From Alphaproteobacteria bacterium (GTDB taxonomy: Bacteria; Pseudomonadota; Alphaproteobacteria; Puniceispirillales; Puniceispirillaceae): 37,074 nt of DNA. The position numbers and the translations under genes were made by a program. Below, piece by piece: positions 1 to 8,433 of this stretch; positions within the stretch are counted from its first letter, which is position 1, and the number at the start of each line of letters is the position of its first letter. The stretch lies in contig WTJO01000038.1 in assembly GCA_011524805.1 (NCBI GenBank), positions 1 through 37,074 on the forward strand, given 5' to 3'. Under the pieces are notes generated by a model. That model saw only the letters and a program-made list of their open reading frames with translations, ran no database searches and was not told the origin of the DNA.

Positions 1-872
1 GATAATACCAGATAGGTGGCTGGCGGCGCGCCATGCGATTCCTGTCCGGACTGGATTTTCGCCAGAAAATCCCCCTTTACCGCAATATCAAGAAAGGCGC
101 CATCTGTAGCATAGGACACGGCCACAACCCACGGCAGAACCAGCGCACACATCCAGATAAGCCCGCGCCCCCAATATAGATATTTCAGCCAGCCAAATTT
201 GCGATCTGCAATAACCAGCCCTGCCAGTGTGACAATCGCCACCCCCGGCCCGACAGGACCTTTGAGCAATATAGATATGGCTAGCGCTGTCCAGAAGCCA
301 AACCAGTGTCGTGGCGGCAGCTCAACATCTCTGTCACGATAGATGCGCCATAACATGAATTGCTGAAAAATAATCACTGCCAGCAGAACAGAATCTGTCT
401 TGGCAAGATGAGCTTCTGCCAGAATAAGGGGCGAGCTGACCAGAAGGGCGGCAGCGATAAAACCCTGCAGGCGGGCATGCCGCCCCTCCCACAGGCTGGC
501 AGTAAAATGATAGACAAGAAACAGGCTGGCCACCAGCCCGATAAGGCTGGGCAGACGGTAGCTGGCAATCCTGTCTTCACCAAATATCGCCGCAGAGGCA
601 GATTGTAGCCAGTAAATCGCAATCGGCTTTTTGGCTCTGATCTCATCCATAAAATAGGGGGTAACCAGATCGCCACTTTCAAGCATCTGCTTGCTTGCCT
701 GCGCAAATCTGGCCTCGTCCCTGTCCATCACCCCAAGCGTCTGGTGGCCTGTCAGCACTGCCAGAATGATCACAATAACAATCGCCCACAGACCTGCTTT
801 GCTGGCCGCGATACGCGCTATCAGCTGGTGCCATGTTGGTGGCGATGATTGTGGGTCTGTCTGGTCTGTCAC
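1..872 (-). CDS. ArnT/GT39-family membrane glycosyltransferase, C-terminus off the window
   Basis: Integral membrane glycosyltransferase of the dolichyl-phosphate-mannose / ArnT superfamily, which moves a sugar from a polyprenyl-phosphate donor to a lipid or protein on the periplasmic side. About 290 residues are visible; the frame is still open at base 1. Seen in the sequence: a first hydrophobic segment at about residues 27-42, then the family's acidic loop DRDEAR (residues 50-55) with its conserved Asp and Glu, then KKPIAIYWLQ, then several more hydrophobic segments. The start is GTG at 870-872, preceded by AAGGAA about ten bases upstream; no ATG fits the N-terminus as well. It diverges from the MATE gene across 174 bases. 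The acceptor cannot be told; lipid A modification is one option. Family call is firm, substrate unknown. Confidence 0.85.
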   Translation of the reverse strand, partial: MTDQTDPQSSPPTWHQLIARIAASKAGLWAIVIVIILAVLTGHQTLGVMDRDEARFAQASKQMLESGDLVTPYFMDEIRAKKPIAIYWLQSASAAIFGEDRIASYRLPSLIGLVASLFLVYHFTASLWEGRHARLQGFIAAALLVSSPLILAEAHLAKTDSVLLAVIIFQQFMLWRIYRDRDVELPPRHWFGFWTALAISILLKGPVGPGVAIVTLAGLVIADRKFGWLKYLYWGRGLIWMCALVLPWVVAVSYATDGAFLDIAVKGDFLAKIQSGQESHGAPPATYLVL

Positions 873-1046
873 AATAAGGTTCCTTGAGGCGCGGGGCGCT
901 TAATTCCTTCTATCTGGATATGGCCGGCTTTGCCAGCCTGTTTGGCCAGTATGACCAGTTTGCAATTGCCATAGCCAGTAAAAGCTATAGACTGGCCTGT
1001 GGCTATTCAGGCCTGATTCACAGTTATTAAAGGTGAATATCATATC

Positions 1047-2393
1047 ATGCAACAGGCAGATAGGCTTATCAGCTATCACCATATCTGGCGGCTAAGCTGG
1101 CCGATTATCCTGTCAAACATGACCTTTCCTCTGGTGGGGGCGGTCGGGGTCGCGATGATGGGGCATCTACCTGACCCTGCCTATGTGGGCGGTGTCGGGC
1201 TTGGCACGCTTGTCTTTAACGTGATTTATCTTGCTTTTAGCTTTCTGCGGATGGGTACCACAGGCTTTGCCTCTCAGGCCTTTGGGCGCAAGGATACGGC
1301 CGAGCTTGGTGCGATTTTACTGCGCTCTATGATGATTGCGGGGCTGATGGGGCTGGTGATTATCCTGCTTCAATATCCGCTTATCGCCACTGCCAGCCAT
1401 CTGCTACAGGCATCTGCCGAAACTGAAATGCTGATGACACGCTATATGGCAATTAGAATATATGATGTACCAGCCTCATTGCTGAATCTGGCGATTCTTG
1501 GCTGGCTGTTCGGCCAGCAGCAGATGAAGCTATGTATGCTGCATCTGGTATTTGTGAATCTGCTAAATGCATCTCTGGCTGCCTTTTTTGTGCTTGGCAT
1601 GAATATGACGATTGAGGGGGTGGCACTGGCTTCTATTGTAGCGCAATATTCGGGGCTGGCGCTGTTCGGGGTGATCCTGACAACGCGGCGGGCAGATTTA
1701 TCTCTGTCAGGCCTGCCATCAAAAGCCAGACTCACAGATACCGCTAAATGGCGTGCCTTGTGGCAGATTGCACGTGATTTGTCGCTTCGCACCCTGATGA
1801 TCTGGGCTGTTGAGGCGCTGATGCTGTCAAAAGCGGCCATGATGGGCGATCTGTCACTTGCCAGCATCCAGATTGTGCTGACCATGTTCGCCTTTATTGC
1901 CTTCGGACTTGACGGTATTGCCCATGCCACAGAAGCGCTGGTCGGCGCTTTTATCGGACGGCAGGATCCGGCGCGGCTAAAACAGCTGGTCTGGCGCAGT
2001 ATTGTAATGTCTGCGTTATTATCTGGGATTGTATCGATTGTGGTGCTGCTGGCGCAGCCAGCCATCCTGTCTGTGATGACCAGCCAGCCCGCCCTGATAG
2101 AGTCAGTATCTGCAGTCTGGTGGTGGGTTGTGCTGATTCCGCCAGCCTCATTTCTGGCCTTTTTGATGGATGGCGTATTTGTTGGCGCCTCGCAGGGCAG
2201 AAAAATGCGGGACACAACTATTATCTCGGCCATGATATGTTTTGTGATTATCTGGTTTGGCGCAGGCTGGGGGCTTGACGCATTGCTTGCCGGCTTTATT
2301 GTCTATCTTATTGCAAGAGGAGTGTTGCTCAGCCTGTATATGAACAGCGTCATTGCAACTGCAACACCGCAACAACAGCAAGCAGGACGTTGA
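1047..2393 (+). CDS. MATE-family multidrug/Na+ (or H+) antiporter
   Basis: Inner-membrane exporter of the multidrug and toxic compound extrusion family (NorM/DinF type), 448 residues, the usual length. About twelve hydrophobic segments are visible in two homologous halves. The N-terminus reads WRLSWPIILSNMTFPLVG, the typical first MATE helix, followed by GHLPDPAYVGGVGLGT. The second half opens near the stretch RDLSLRTLMIWAVEALMLSK. Start is ATG 1047 with an AAAGGTG element about eleven bases upstream. The stop lies only four bases before the aminopeptidase start, so the two are probably co-transcribed. These proteins export cationic drugs or metabolites using an ion gradient; the substrate is not predictable here. 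A 263-codon open frame on the opposite strand is a shadow. Confidence 0.93.
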   Translation: MQQADRLISYHHIWRLSWPIILSNMTFPLVGAVGVAMMGHLPDPAYVGGVGLGTLVFNVIYLAFSFLRMGTTGFASQAFGRKDTAELGAILLRSMMIAGLMGLVIILLQYPLIATASHLLQASAETEMLMTRYMAIRIYDVPASLLNLAILGWLFGQQQMKLCMLHLVFVNLLNASLAAFFVLGMNMTIEGVALASIVAQYSGLALFGVILTTRRADLSLSGLPSKARLTDTAKWRALWQIARDLSLRTLMIWAVEALMLSKAAMMGDLSLASIQIVLTMFAFIAFGLDGIAHATEALVGAFIGRQDPARLKQLVWRSIVMSALLSGIVSIVVLLAQPAILSVMTSQPALIESVSAVWWWVVLIPPASFLAFLMDGVFVGASQGRKMRDTTIISAMICFVIIWFGAGWGLDALLAGFIVYLIARGVLLSLYMNSVIATATPQQQQAGR

Positions 2394-2397
2394 ACTT

Positions 2398-3816
2398 ATG
2401 AACGCATTAACAGACTATCTGCGATTTGATAACGGGCTGGCAGAATCGACAGCACCGGATGAAACTATCTATCCGTTGATGATTGTATCTCAGGCAGAAT
2501 ATGACAGCTTTGCAGACAGCCTTCTGCCGCACCAGCAGGACTGGCTGAACCTGCATGGCAGTAAGGGCAAATCAGGCTCAATATTCACCCTGCCCGATGC
2601 CCAAGGCCAGCTTGCCATGGGGGTAGTCATTACCGGCAGGACACCACAATGGGACAGCGCCAAAGCAGCGCGGACATTGCCAGCCTGCACCTTTCTTGCC
2701 AATACAGACTTTGCCGGCAGTGCCGCATTATCCGATATCCAGCTTGGCTGGGGGCTGGCACAATATGAATTTGCGCCCCATAAGAAAGAAGGTGGCTTAC
2801 GGGCACGGCTAACGCTGGCAGAAGGCGCCTTCGATAAAAATGTTGATGCACAATTGCTGGGCATTTTTCTATGCCGCGAGATGATCAACCAGCCTGCCAA
2901 TATCATGACACCGCAAGGCATAGAAGATATTTGCCAGATTGTTGCTGATAGCCTGTCGGCAGACTGCACCGTAACCAAAGGCGCAGAACTGGAAACCTAT
3001 GGTCCTGCTGTGCATGTGGTCGGGCGTGCCGCAGAAATCCCGCCACGCATTATCGATATGCGCTGGGGTGATGATGGCCCGCTTATCACGCTGGTAGGTA
3101 AAGGTGTGTGCTTTGATAGTGGCGGGCTGGATATCAAACCGTCACGCGGCATGGAGATAATGAAAAAAGATATGGGCGGGGCTGCCCATGTATTGGGGCT
3201 AGCGGTTGCGCTGATGGCATCAGGACAGAAAATCAGGCTGAGGGTGCTGATAGGGGCAGCTGAAAATGCCATTTCGGAAAAGGCCATGCGGCCGCTAGAT
3301 GTGATAAAGACAGCCGCCGGCATTGATGTTGAAGTTGGCAATACAGATGCCGAAGGCAGGCTGATTCTGGCTGATCTGCTTCATCACGCAATAGAAGATA
3401 AAAATGGCAGGCCAGATTATCTGCTAGATTTTGCCACTCTGACAGGCGCAGCACGCATCGCGCTTGGCACCGAATGTCCGGCGCTATTTGCCAATCATCA
3501 GACCATGGCACAGGCATTTGTTGCGCAGGGTTTCAAGATAGATGACCCGCTTTGGCATATGCCGTTGCTGGATAGGTATGACCCGCAGCTAGATACCGGT
3601 CAGGCAGGGCTGTCAAGCACCGGTCCGTCTGGCTATGGCGGTGCGATTACCGCGGCGCTATTTTTGCGGCGCTTTACAGGCCGAAAGGTAAATTGGGGGC
3701 ATATTGACGTGATGGCATGGAATCTGTCCTCAAAGCCCGGACGGCCAAAAGGTGGCGAGGCGATGGGGCTGCGGGCAGCCTATCATCTGATTGTCTCTGG
3801 CGGATATACACAATAA
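2398..3816 (+). CDS. Leucyl aminopeptidase, peptidase family M17
   Basis: Cytosolic di-zinc (or manganese) aminopeptidase that removes N-terminal residues from peptides; 472 residues. The C-terminal catalytic domain carries all family signatures: GKGVCFDSGG at about residues 233-242, DIK just after it, KKDMGGAA, and the hallmark NTDAEGR at 315-321, which supplies metal-binding Asp and Glu and the catalytic Arg. The N-terminal third is the variable domain. The frame is open 15 codons further upstream to 2353, but the ATG at 2398 is chosen because AGGACG lies about ten bases before it and the upstream extension would overlap the MATE gene. It probably forms an operon with the MATE gene. It converges on the GhrA-like gene, with about 60 bases between. 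In some bacteria PepA also binds DNA; nothing here shows that. Confidence 0.93.
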   Translation: MNALTDYLRFDNGLAESTAPDETIYPLMIVSQAEYDSFADSLLPHQQDWLNLHGSKGKSGSIFTLPDAQGQLAMGVVITGRTPQWDSAKAARTLPACTFLANTDFAGSAALSDIQLGWGLAQYEFAPHKKEGGLRARLTLAEGAFDKNVDAQLLGIFLCREMINQPANIMTPQGIEDICQIVADSLSADCTVTKGAELETYGPAVHVVGRAAEIPPRIIDMRWGDDGPLITLVGKGVCFDSGGLDIKPSRGMEIMKKDMGGAAHVLGLAVALMASGQKIRLRVLIGAAENAISEKAMRPLDVIKTAAGIDVEVGNTDAEGRLILADLLHHAIEDKNGRPDYLLDFATLTGAARIALGTECPALFANHQTMAQAFVAQGFKIDDPLWHMPLLDRYDPQLDTGQAGLSSTGPSGYGGAITAALFLRRFTGRKVNWGHIDVMAWNLSSKPGRPKGGEAMGLRAAYHLIVSGGYTQ

Positions 3817-3847
3817 GTGAGGTAGATAGCGCGATGTTTACAAACGC

Positions 3848-3892
3848 CTAATATCCACGCGCCCAATATCCACGCACCTAATATCCACGCAC
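3848..3892. repeat. Three perfect-length 15-bp tandem repeats over the 3' end of the GhrA-like gene
   Basis: Units at 3848-3862, 3863-3877 and 3878-3892 read CTAATATCCACGCGC, CCAATATCCACGCAC and CTAATATCCACGCAC, differing at only one or two bases. Read on the minus strand, the first unit encodes the last four residues (VRGY) and the stop of the GhrA-like protein. The next two encode VRGYW and ARGY plus another in-frame stop. A 15-bp segment including a stop codon has been duplicated in tandem downstream of the gene. Confidence 0.9.
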
Positions 3893-4828
3893 TAGATCAA
3901 CCAGATTTTCAGGTCTCTTGCCTGCCAGTACAGATGTGATGGCCGAAGCAACCTGACGGGCGGCTGTTTCAGGGTTGGTCTGGGCAGCTACGTGCGGCCA
4001 GATGGTGATATTTGGCTCGTCCCAGAAAGGGTGGCTATCTGGCAGAGGCTCAACCGCAAAAACATCCAGAGCTGCACCACCAAGCTGGCCAGAACGAATC
4101 GCGGCAAGCAAATCAGCTTCCACTACCTGTTTGCCGCGCCCGCCATTAATAAATAGCGCACCTGTGGGCATAGAATTAAATATCTCAGCAGAAAACAGGC
4201 CTTCTGTCTCAGGGGTCAGAGGCAATATACAGACATGACAACGGCATGTTTGTGTAAGCTGGCGAAAGCCGTCACTGCCATGATAGGCGGTTATCTGACT
4301 GCCAAAATCGCGCTTTGTGCGTGACCAGCCATGTACATCAAAGCCAAGGCCGGCAAGCTGGCTGGCTATCACCTGTCCGATAGCACCCATTCCATAGACC
4401 GCCACAGGCAGGTCTGCGGTCTCTATCTGCGGGCGCTGGATAAAGGCTTTTTCTGCACGATAGGCACGGTATAGTCGGCCTTCACGGTAATGATCAAGTA
4501 TATTCAGAATAACCCACTGGCTTAGCGCATGTGACATATTGGGATCAACCAGCCTGACAATATGCGCAGATTTTGGCAAATCAGGCTCACGCATCAGATG
4601 GTCTACCCCCTGCCCCAGCGAGATGATCAGCTTTAGTGCGGATAGCTGTGCCAGCCTGCCTGTCGGCGGTGACCAGACAAGCGCAATCTGTGCCTGCTCA
4701 GCTGCCGCATCCAATAATCCGACCATCCGGAATGTACCAAGCAGAGGGGTCAGCAATGCCTGCCATCTCTCCTGTCTTGTGGTATCAGGGCTAGCATCAT
4801 AATAGGCAATGACCAGTTCAGAAGACAT
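3878..4828 (-). CDS. D-isomer 2-hydroxyacid dehydrogenase, GhrA-like glyoxylate/hydroxypyruvate reductase
   Basis: NAD(P)H-dependent reductase of the D-2-hydroxyacid dehydrogenase family, 316 residues, closest in layout to GhrA (glyoxylate/hydroxypyruvate reductase A). The Rossmann motif GMGAIG lies at 146-151 inside VAVYGMGAIGQVIA. The catalytic triad candidates are Arg231 (NGGRG), Glu260 (VEPLP) and His279 (WPHVAA). It acts in the cytosol. Start ATG 4828 has AAAAGGACAG upstream. It is the last gene of a minus-strand run (cytochrome c, HisN-like phosphatase, this gene), 32 bases after the previous stop. Its 3' end is duplicated as 15-bp repeats that include the stop codon. Exact substrate among glyoxylate, hydroxypyruvate or related acids is not decided by sequence alone. 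Confidence 0.88.
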   Translation of the reverse strand: MSSELVIAYYDASPDTTRQERWQALLTPLLGTFRMVGLLDAAAEQAQIALVWSPPTGRLAQLSALKLIISLGQGVDHLMREPDLPKSAHIVRLVDPNMSHALSQWVILNILDHYREGRLYRAYRAEKAFIQRPQIETADLPVAVYGMGAIGQVIASQLAGLGFDVHGWSRTKRDFGSQITAYHGSDGFRQLTQTCRCHVCILPLTPETEGLFSAEIFNSMPTGALFINGGRGKQVVEADLLAAIRSGQLGGAALDVFAVEPLPDSHPFWDEPNITIWPHVAAQTNPETAARQVASAITSVLAGKRPENLVDLVRGY

Positions 4829-4860
4829 GCGTGTCTGTCCTTTTAGACATATGGAGCGGA

Positions 4861-5664
4861 TTAGCTGTTGATAATATCAAGTGCCTGCTGATGAAGTTCG
4901 GCTGTTGCAGCGGCAAGGATACTGCCATCATTATCCAGTGTAACAGGCCTGCCTGACCAGTCAGTGACAGTCGTGCCAGCCCCATTTAGCACCGCCACAA
5001 GTGCCATCATATCATGCGGAGCAAGCTGATGTTCCATCACAATATCAAGATGACCAGCCCCAAGTAGGGCATAATTATAGCAATCACCACCATAATGACG
5101 GCCTGCGGCCTGGGTTGACAGCCTGTCAAACAGTTTTAGCCCGTCTGGCGAAAATGCATCTGGTGAGGTGGTCGCAATATGCGCCTGTTCAATCGAGGTC
5201 ACATTCGAGCTATTGATCTGCTGTGTCTTTCCAGCGCTAACCAGCACCGCGCCATCAGCCCCTCCAAGATAGGCTTCATCCAGCATCGGCATATCTATCA
5301 GCCCTGCCACCGCCTGCCCGTTATCAACAAAGGCGACCAGCGTGCCAAAGATGGGCCTGCCCACAACAAAAGCGCGGGTGCCGTCAATCGGGTCTATCAC
5401 CCAGCAATATCGGCTGTTGGCTTCGCCGCCCTGTTCTTCGCCGATAATATCACAAGCCATATCAGGGGATGAAAAGGCCGATGTGATCGCCTGTCGTATC
5501 TCTGCTTCGACCAGCTTGTCTGCTATCGTAACGGGGCTGTTATCTGATTTCAGATCAACCTTGAAATGCTGTCTGAAATAGCGCGCAACAACAGGGCGGG
5601 TAATTGCAGGCAGCTCTGCAAGTAATGCTTCTGCCTGTGAAATTACCTGCGCGTTGCCATCCAT
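4861..5664 (-). CDS. hisN: Inositol-monophosphatase-family phosphatase, probable HisN-type histidinol-phosphatase
   Basis: Mg2+-dependent, Li+-sensitive-type phosphatase of the IMPase fold; 267 residues. Metal-binding motifs are intact: GEE at 75-77, DPIDGT at 91-96, and APHD with Asp218 near the C-terminus, followed by WSGRP. The short form with DPIDGTRAFVVGRPIFGTL is typical of HisN, which dephosphorylates histidinol phosphate in histidine synthesis, rather than of SuhB or CysQ. Start ATG 5664 follows a GGAAAGG element. It is downstream of the cytochrome c gene by 27 bases and upstream of the GhrA-like gene by 32. No other his gene is present in the window, so the histidine role rests on family resemblance; inositol phosphatase is the alternative. 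Confidence 0.85.
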   Translation of the reverse strand: MDGNAQVISQAEALLAELPAITRPVVARYFRQHFKVDLKSDNSPVTIADKLVEAEIRQAITSAFSSPDMACDIIGEEQGGEANSRYCWVIDPIDGTRAFVVGRPIFGTLVAFVDNGQAVAGLIDMPMLDEAYLGGADGAVLVSAGKTQQINSSNVTSIEQAHIATTSPDAFSPDGLKLFDRLSTQAAGRHYGGDCYNYALLGAGHLDIVMEHQLAPHDMMALVAVLNGAGTTVTDWSGRPVTLDNDGSILAAATAELHQQALDIINS

Positions 5665-5691
5665 TATCCGGCCTTTCCGGCAAAAACAGGC

Positions 5692-6258
5692 TTACTGGAT
5701 TTCAGCTGCGATTTCAGCATCGGTTGGCAATGGTGCCGGACTATCTGCCGTGCTTCTAAGATAGGCGATCATATTGGCTCTATCTTTCGGCTTTTTGAAG
5801 CCGGCAAAATTCATCTTGGTGCCGCTGATATAGGCTTTTGGCTTATATAAGAAAGCATTGAGAGACACATAGTCCCAGACGCCGCCAAAATCAGCAAGTG
5901 CCTGTGAATAGCCAAACCCGTCAGCACCGCCCTTATCTGCATTTACGATATTCCATAAGGCAGGGCCTGTTTTATTGGCACCACCCTTTTCAAACACATG
6001 ACAGGCTGTACATTTCTTGGCCAGCTTCTGTCCTGCGGCAAGATCTGCACTTGCCAGCAATGCCAGCACAGGTTCAGGCCCTGCAGGTGCCGCCGCAGAC
6101 GCAACAACCGTACCTGTTTCAGGAACTTCGATAGGATAGGCATTTTGTGCCAGCTCGGTATGTGGCACCAGCACTTCTGAGAGCTTATAGCCTCCCATGG
6201 CCAATAGCGCTGCCAGCAAAAATCCGGCTGCAATTTTGTTAAATCTTAGTTCGTCCAT
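5692..6258 (-). CDS. Membrane-anchored c-type cytochrome (CycM / cytochrome c552-like)
   Basis: Single-haem cytochrome c held to the inner membrane by an uncleaved N-terminal helix, with its haem domain in the periplasm. It likely carries electrons to a terminal oxidase. 188 residues: hydrophobic anchor at about 9-30, an Ala/Pro linker to residue about 65, haem motif CTACH at 83-87, and the distal ligand Met149 in GTKMNF. The frame is open 27 codons upstream, but ATG 6258 is chosen because a GGGGGAT ribosome site sits directly before it and the anchor follows at once. First gene of the minus-strand run with the HisN-like and GhrA-like genes, divergent from kdsB across 274 bases. From memory, a CycM-type cytochrome next to kdsB and pheA is a recurring alphaproteobacterial arrangement. 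Confidence 0.9.
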   Translation of the reverse strand: MDELRFNKIAAGFLLAALLAMGGYKLSEVLVPHTELAQNAYPIEVPETGTVVASAAAPAGPEPVLALLASADLAAGQKLAKKCTACHVFEKGGANKTGPALWNIVNADKGGADGFGYSQALADFGGVWDYVSLNAFLYKPKAYISGTKMNFAGFKKPKDRANMIAYLRSTADSPAPLPTDAEIAAEIQ

Positions 6259-6532
6259 AACTTTATCCCCCGAATGTCCCGTGCGCTGAACAAAGACTGT
6301 TCTACTGACATATCTGCCACAAACTGATGCGTGCTTCAAGCGGTGAGCGTTCGCGCTTGGCAGTCAGACACCTGAAACAGCAAATATTATGATGCTTTTT
6401 AACGCAAATAGACACACCTCTCAAGCCCTCAATCCCCTGTAATCTCATGATTATCACAATTCTGTGGCTTTTCCTTTGCGTCATCTGCCAAATTGTGAAA
6501 AAACAGACCAGAGGCTAGCTAAGAGAGAGACG

Positions 6533-7258
6533 ATGCTCACCATCATTCCGGCGCGTATGAAAGCAACCAGACTGCCAGACAAGCCAATGGCAGATATTGC
6601 CGGCAAACCTATGATTATACGGGTCTGGGAACAGGCAATGAAAGCCGATTTGGGGCCTGTTCTGGTGGCAACAGATAGCACAGATGTTATCTCGGCCATT
6701 GAAGCGGCAGGCGGCAGGGCAGTGATGACCACCCCTGATCTGCCCTCTGGTTCTGACAGGGTATATGAGGCATTATGCCACATCGATCCTGAAGGCAGGC
6801 ATGACCGGATCATCAATCTTCAGGGCGATCTGCCAGAACTGGCGCCATCCTATCTGCATAAGCTGGCCGAGATGCTGGCAGATGACAGATGGGACATAAC
6901 CACACTGGTTGCCCCTGCTACCGAAGATGAGGCAAAAAAGCCGCAAATCGTAAAGGCGGCAATCGCATGGCCAGACGGCGATATAATGGCGGCTGGACGC
7001 GCGCTATATTTTAGCCGCGCCATGATACCGGATGGCACTGCGCCATATTACCACCATATCGGGCTATATGGCTGGCGGCGTGAGGCGCTTGGCCGATTTG
7101 TATCACTTCCTGCCTCGCCACTGGAGCTGTCTGAAAAACTTGAGCAGTTGCGTGTCCTTGAGCATGATATGACAATCGGTGTAGGATATGTTGATCATGC
7201 ACCGGGCGGGATAGACACACAGGATGATCTGGATGCGGTGAGGCGGCGGCTGGCATGA
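6533..7258 (+). CDS. kdsB: 3-deoxy-manno-octulosonate cytidylyltransferase (CMP-KDO synthetase)
   Basis: Activates KDO with CTP to give CMP-KDO, the donor for the inner core of lipopolysaccharide; cytosolic. 241 residues, close to the family norm. The nucleotide-binding N-terminus is IIPARMKATRLPDKP. Further signatures are VATDSTDV, SGSDRVYEAL and IINLQGDLPEL (usual form VQGDEP), and the C-terminal SEKLEQLRVLE followed by GIDTQDDLDAV. The frame is open 23 codons upstream, but the start is placed at ATG 6533 because the protein family begins there and AAGAGAGAGA precedes it. pheA follows after 51 bases, probably in the same transcript. Implies a Gram-negative outer membrane with KDO-containing LPS. 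Confidence 0.93.
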   Translation: MLTIIPARMKATRLPDKPMADIAGKPMIIRVWEQAMKADLGPVLVATDSTDVISAIEAAGGRAVMTTPDLPSGSDRVYEALCHIDPEGRHDRIINLQGDLPELAPSYLHKLAEMLADDRWDITTLVAPATEDEAKKPQIVKAAIAWPDGDIMAAGRALYFSRAMIPDGTAPYYHHIGLYGWRREALGRFVSLPASPLELSEKLEQLRVLEHDMTIGVGYVDHAPGGIDTQDDLDAVRRRLA

Positions 7259-7309
7259 CATTAAGCTGGCCTGAGATAAGACGATATCAAAAAATAGTGA
7301 AGATATAAG

Positions 7310-8173
7310 ATGAGCAAAAATAATTCGACGTCGAAAATAGCCTTTCAGGGCGTTCAGGGTGCCTATTCGCATATTGCCTGTATGGCTGTCTGTCCAGAGC
7401 ATGAACCGCTGGCAAAATCGCGCTTTTCAGGGATGATTTCCGCTGTTCAGGAAAAACAGGCAGATATGGCTATGGTGCCTGTTGAAAATTCTACCGCAGG
7501 GCGGGTCTCTGACATTCATCATATCCTGCCTGAATCAGGCCTGCATATTATTGGTGAGCATTTCCAGCCAGTAGAACATAGGCTGCTTGGTATCAAAGGC
7601 GCGCGCCTTGAAGATATTACAGAAGTGCATAGCCATGAGCAGGGGCTGGCACAATGCCGCAAAACGCTGGCAACGCTGAATATAAAGCCTGTTATCCATC
7701 CTGATACGGCCGGCGCGGCAAAAGATGTGGCCGCACGTCAGGATAAATCGGTCGGCGCAATAGCCTCATCCCTTGCGGCCGATATTTACGGGCTGGATGT
7801 GCTGAAACAGGACATTAATGATGAAGGCGCAAACACCACACGGTTTTTGCTGATGGCACGTGAGGCCGAATGGCCTCAATCGACAGAAATACCTGCCATG
7901 ACAACGATGATCTTCAGAGTGCGGTCTGTGCCGGCGGTGCTGTATAAGGCGCTTGGCGGGTTTGCAACAAACGGTATTAACCTGACCAAACTGGAATCCT
8001 ATATGATAGGCAGTAATTTTGAGGCTGCCCAGTTCTATATTGACTGTGAAGGCCATATTGACTCAGAGCCCATGAAACAGGCGCTTGAAGAGCTGAAATT
8101 CTATTGTGTTGAAGATGGCATCCAGATTATGGGCTGTTATCCTGCCAGTCCGGCAAGAAACTCTGCCCGCTAG
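7310..8173 (+). CDS. pheA: Prephenate dehydratase with C-terminal ACT domain
   Basis: Converts prephenate to phenylpyruvate in phenylalanine synthesis. 287 residues, the stand-alone form without a fused chorismate mutase. The catalytic domain starts IAFQGVQGAYSHIA and contains VPVENSTAGRV and the signature NTTRFLLMARE near residues 180-190. An ACT regulatory domain follows, with KALGGFATNGINLTKLESYMIG (the usual L-T-K-x-E-S motif for phenylalanine binding), so feedback inhibition by phenylalanine is expected from the family. Start ATG 7310; the ribosome site is weak (TGAAGAT). Probably co-transcribed with kdsB. The SRP RNA has its own promoter beginning 12 bases after the stop. Confidence 0.94.
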   Translation: MSKNNSTSKIAFQGVQGAYSHIACMAVCPEHEPLAKSRFSGMISAVQEKQADMAMVPVENSTAGRVSDIHHILPESGLHIIGEHFQPVEHRLLGIKGARLEDITEVHSHEQGLAQCRKTLATLNIKPVIHPDTAGAAKDVAARQDKSVGAIASSLAADIYGLDVLKQDINDEGANTTRFLLMAREAEWPQSTEIPAMTTMIFRVRSVPAVLYKALGGFATNGINLTKLESYMIGSNFEAAQFYIDCEGHIDSEPMKQALEELKFYCVEDGIQIMGCYPASPARNSAR

Positions 8174-8185
8174 GGTGAAAAACGC

Positions 8186-8215
8186 TTGTCTGCACCTCTG
8201 CAAACCGCATATACT
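8186..8215 (+). promoter_or_regulatory. Sigma-70-type promoter of the SRP RNA gene
   Basis: The -35 box TTGTCT (8186-8191) and -10 box TATACT (8210-8215) are separated by 18 bases. The predicted start, about seven bases downstream, coincides with the base of the SRP RNA stem at 8222-8223, which supports both calls. Confidence 0.6.
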
Positions 8216-8221
8216 GCGTCT

Positions 8222-8315
8222 TGGAAGGTTGGGCGGACGATGACCCTTGCTTACCCGGGCCAGATCCGAAAGGAAGCAGCCAGAGTATGGACACGCGGGT
8301 CGTCCAGCCTTTCAT
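8222..8315 (+). ncRNA. ffs: Small bacterial signal recognition particle RNA (4.5S RNA)
   Basis: Small SRP RNA that binds Ffh and targets membrane proteins to FtsY. The conserved apical domain is read directly: GGGCCAGATCC, a GAAA tetraloop closed by CC/GG, then GGAAGCAGCC. The two ends pair into one long stem: GGAAGG at 8223-8228 with CCTTTC at 8308-8313 (one G-U), continuing through GGACGA and the matching CGTCC strand. About 92 nucleotides, typical of the short Gram-negative form. The location just upstream of dnaX-ybaB-recR is a known conserved arrangement. The tetraloop is GNRA (GAAA), where E. coli has GGAA. Ends are accurate to a few bases. Confidence 0.92.
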
Positions 8316-8433
8316 ATGACCCTGCCCTATCGTAACCTGAATATATGACAGTGGCAGGTGAATATATGTTCAGCCATCATAGCATCAGATAACATCTGCC
8401 AGTTCCGGTGCTCTGATAACAGGGTATCTATTG

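Noticed and set aside
374-706. 110-codon minus-strand frame near the left edge
   Set aside because: The glycosyltransferase is encoded in another frame of the same strand, open to the window edge and with clear GT39 motifs.
1442-2233. 263-codon open frame on the minus strand
   Set aside because: It lies wholly opposite the MATE gene, has no family features, and follows from that gene's codon use.
6337-6359. Inverted repeat CAAGCG...CGCTTG upstream of the cytochrome c gene
   Set aside because: Only 6 pairs with an 11-base loop; too common by chance to list as a regulatory site.
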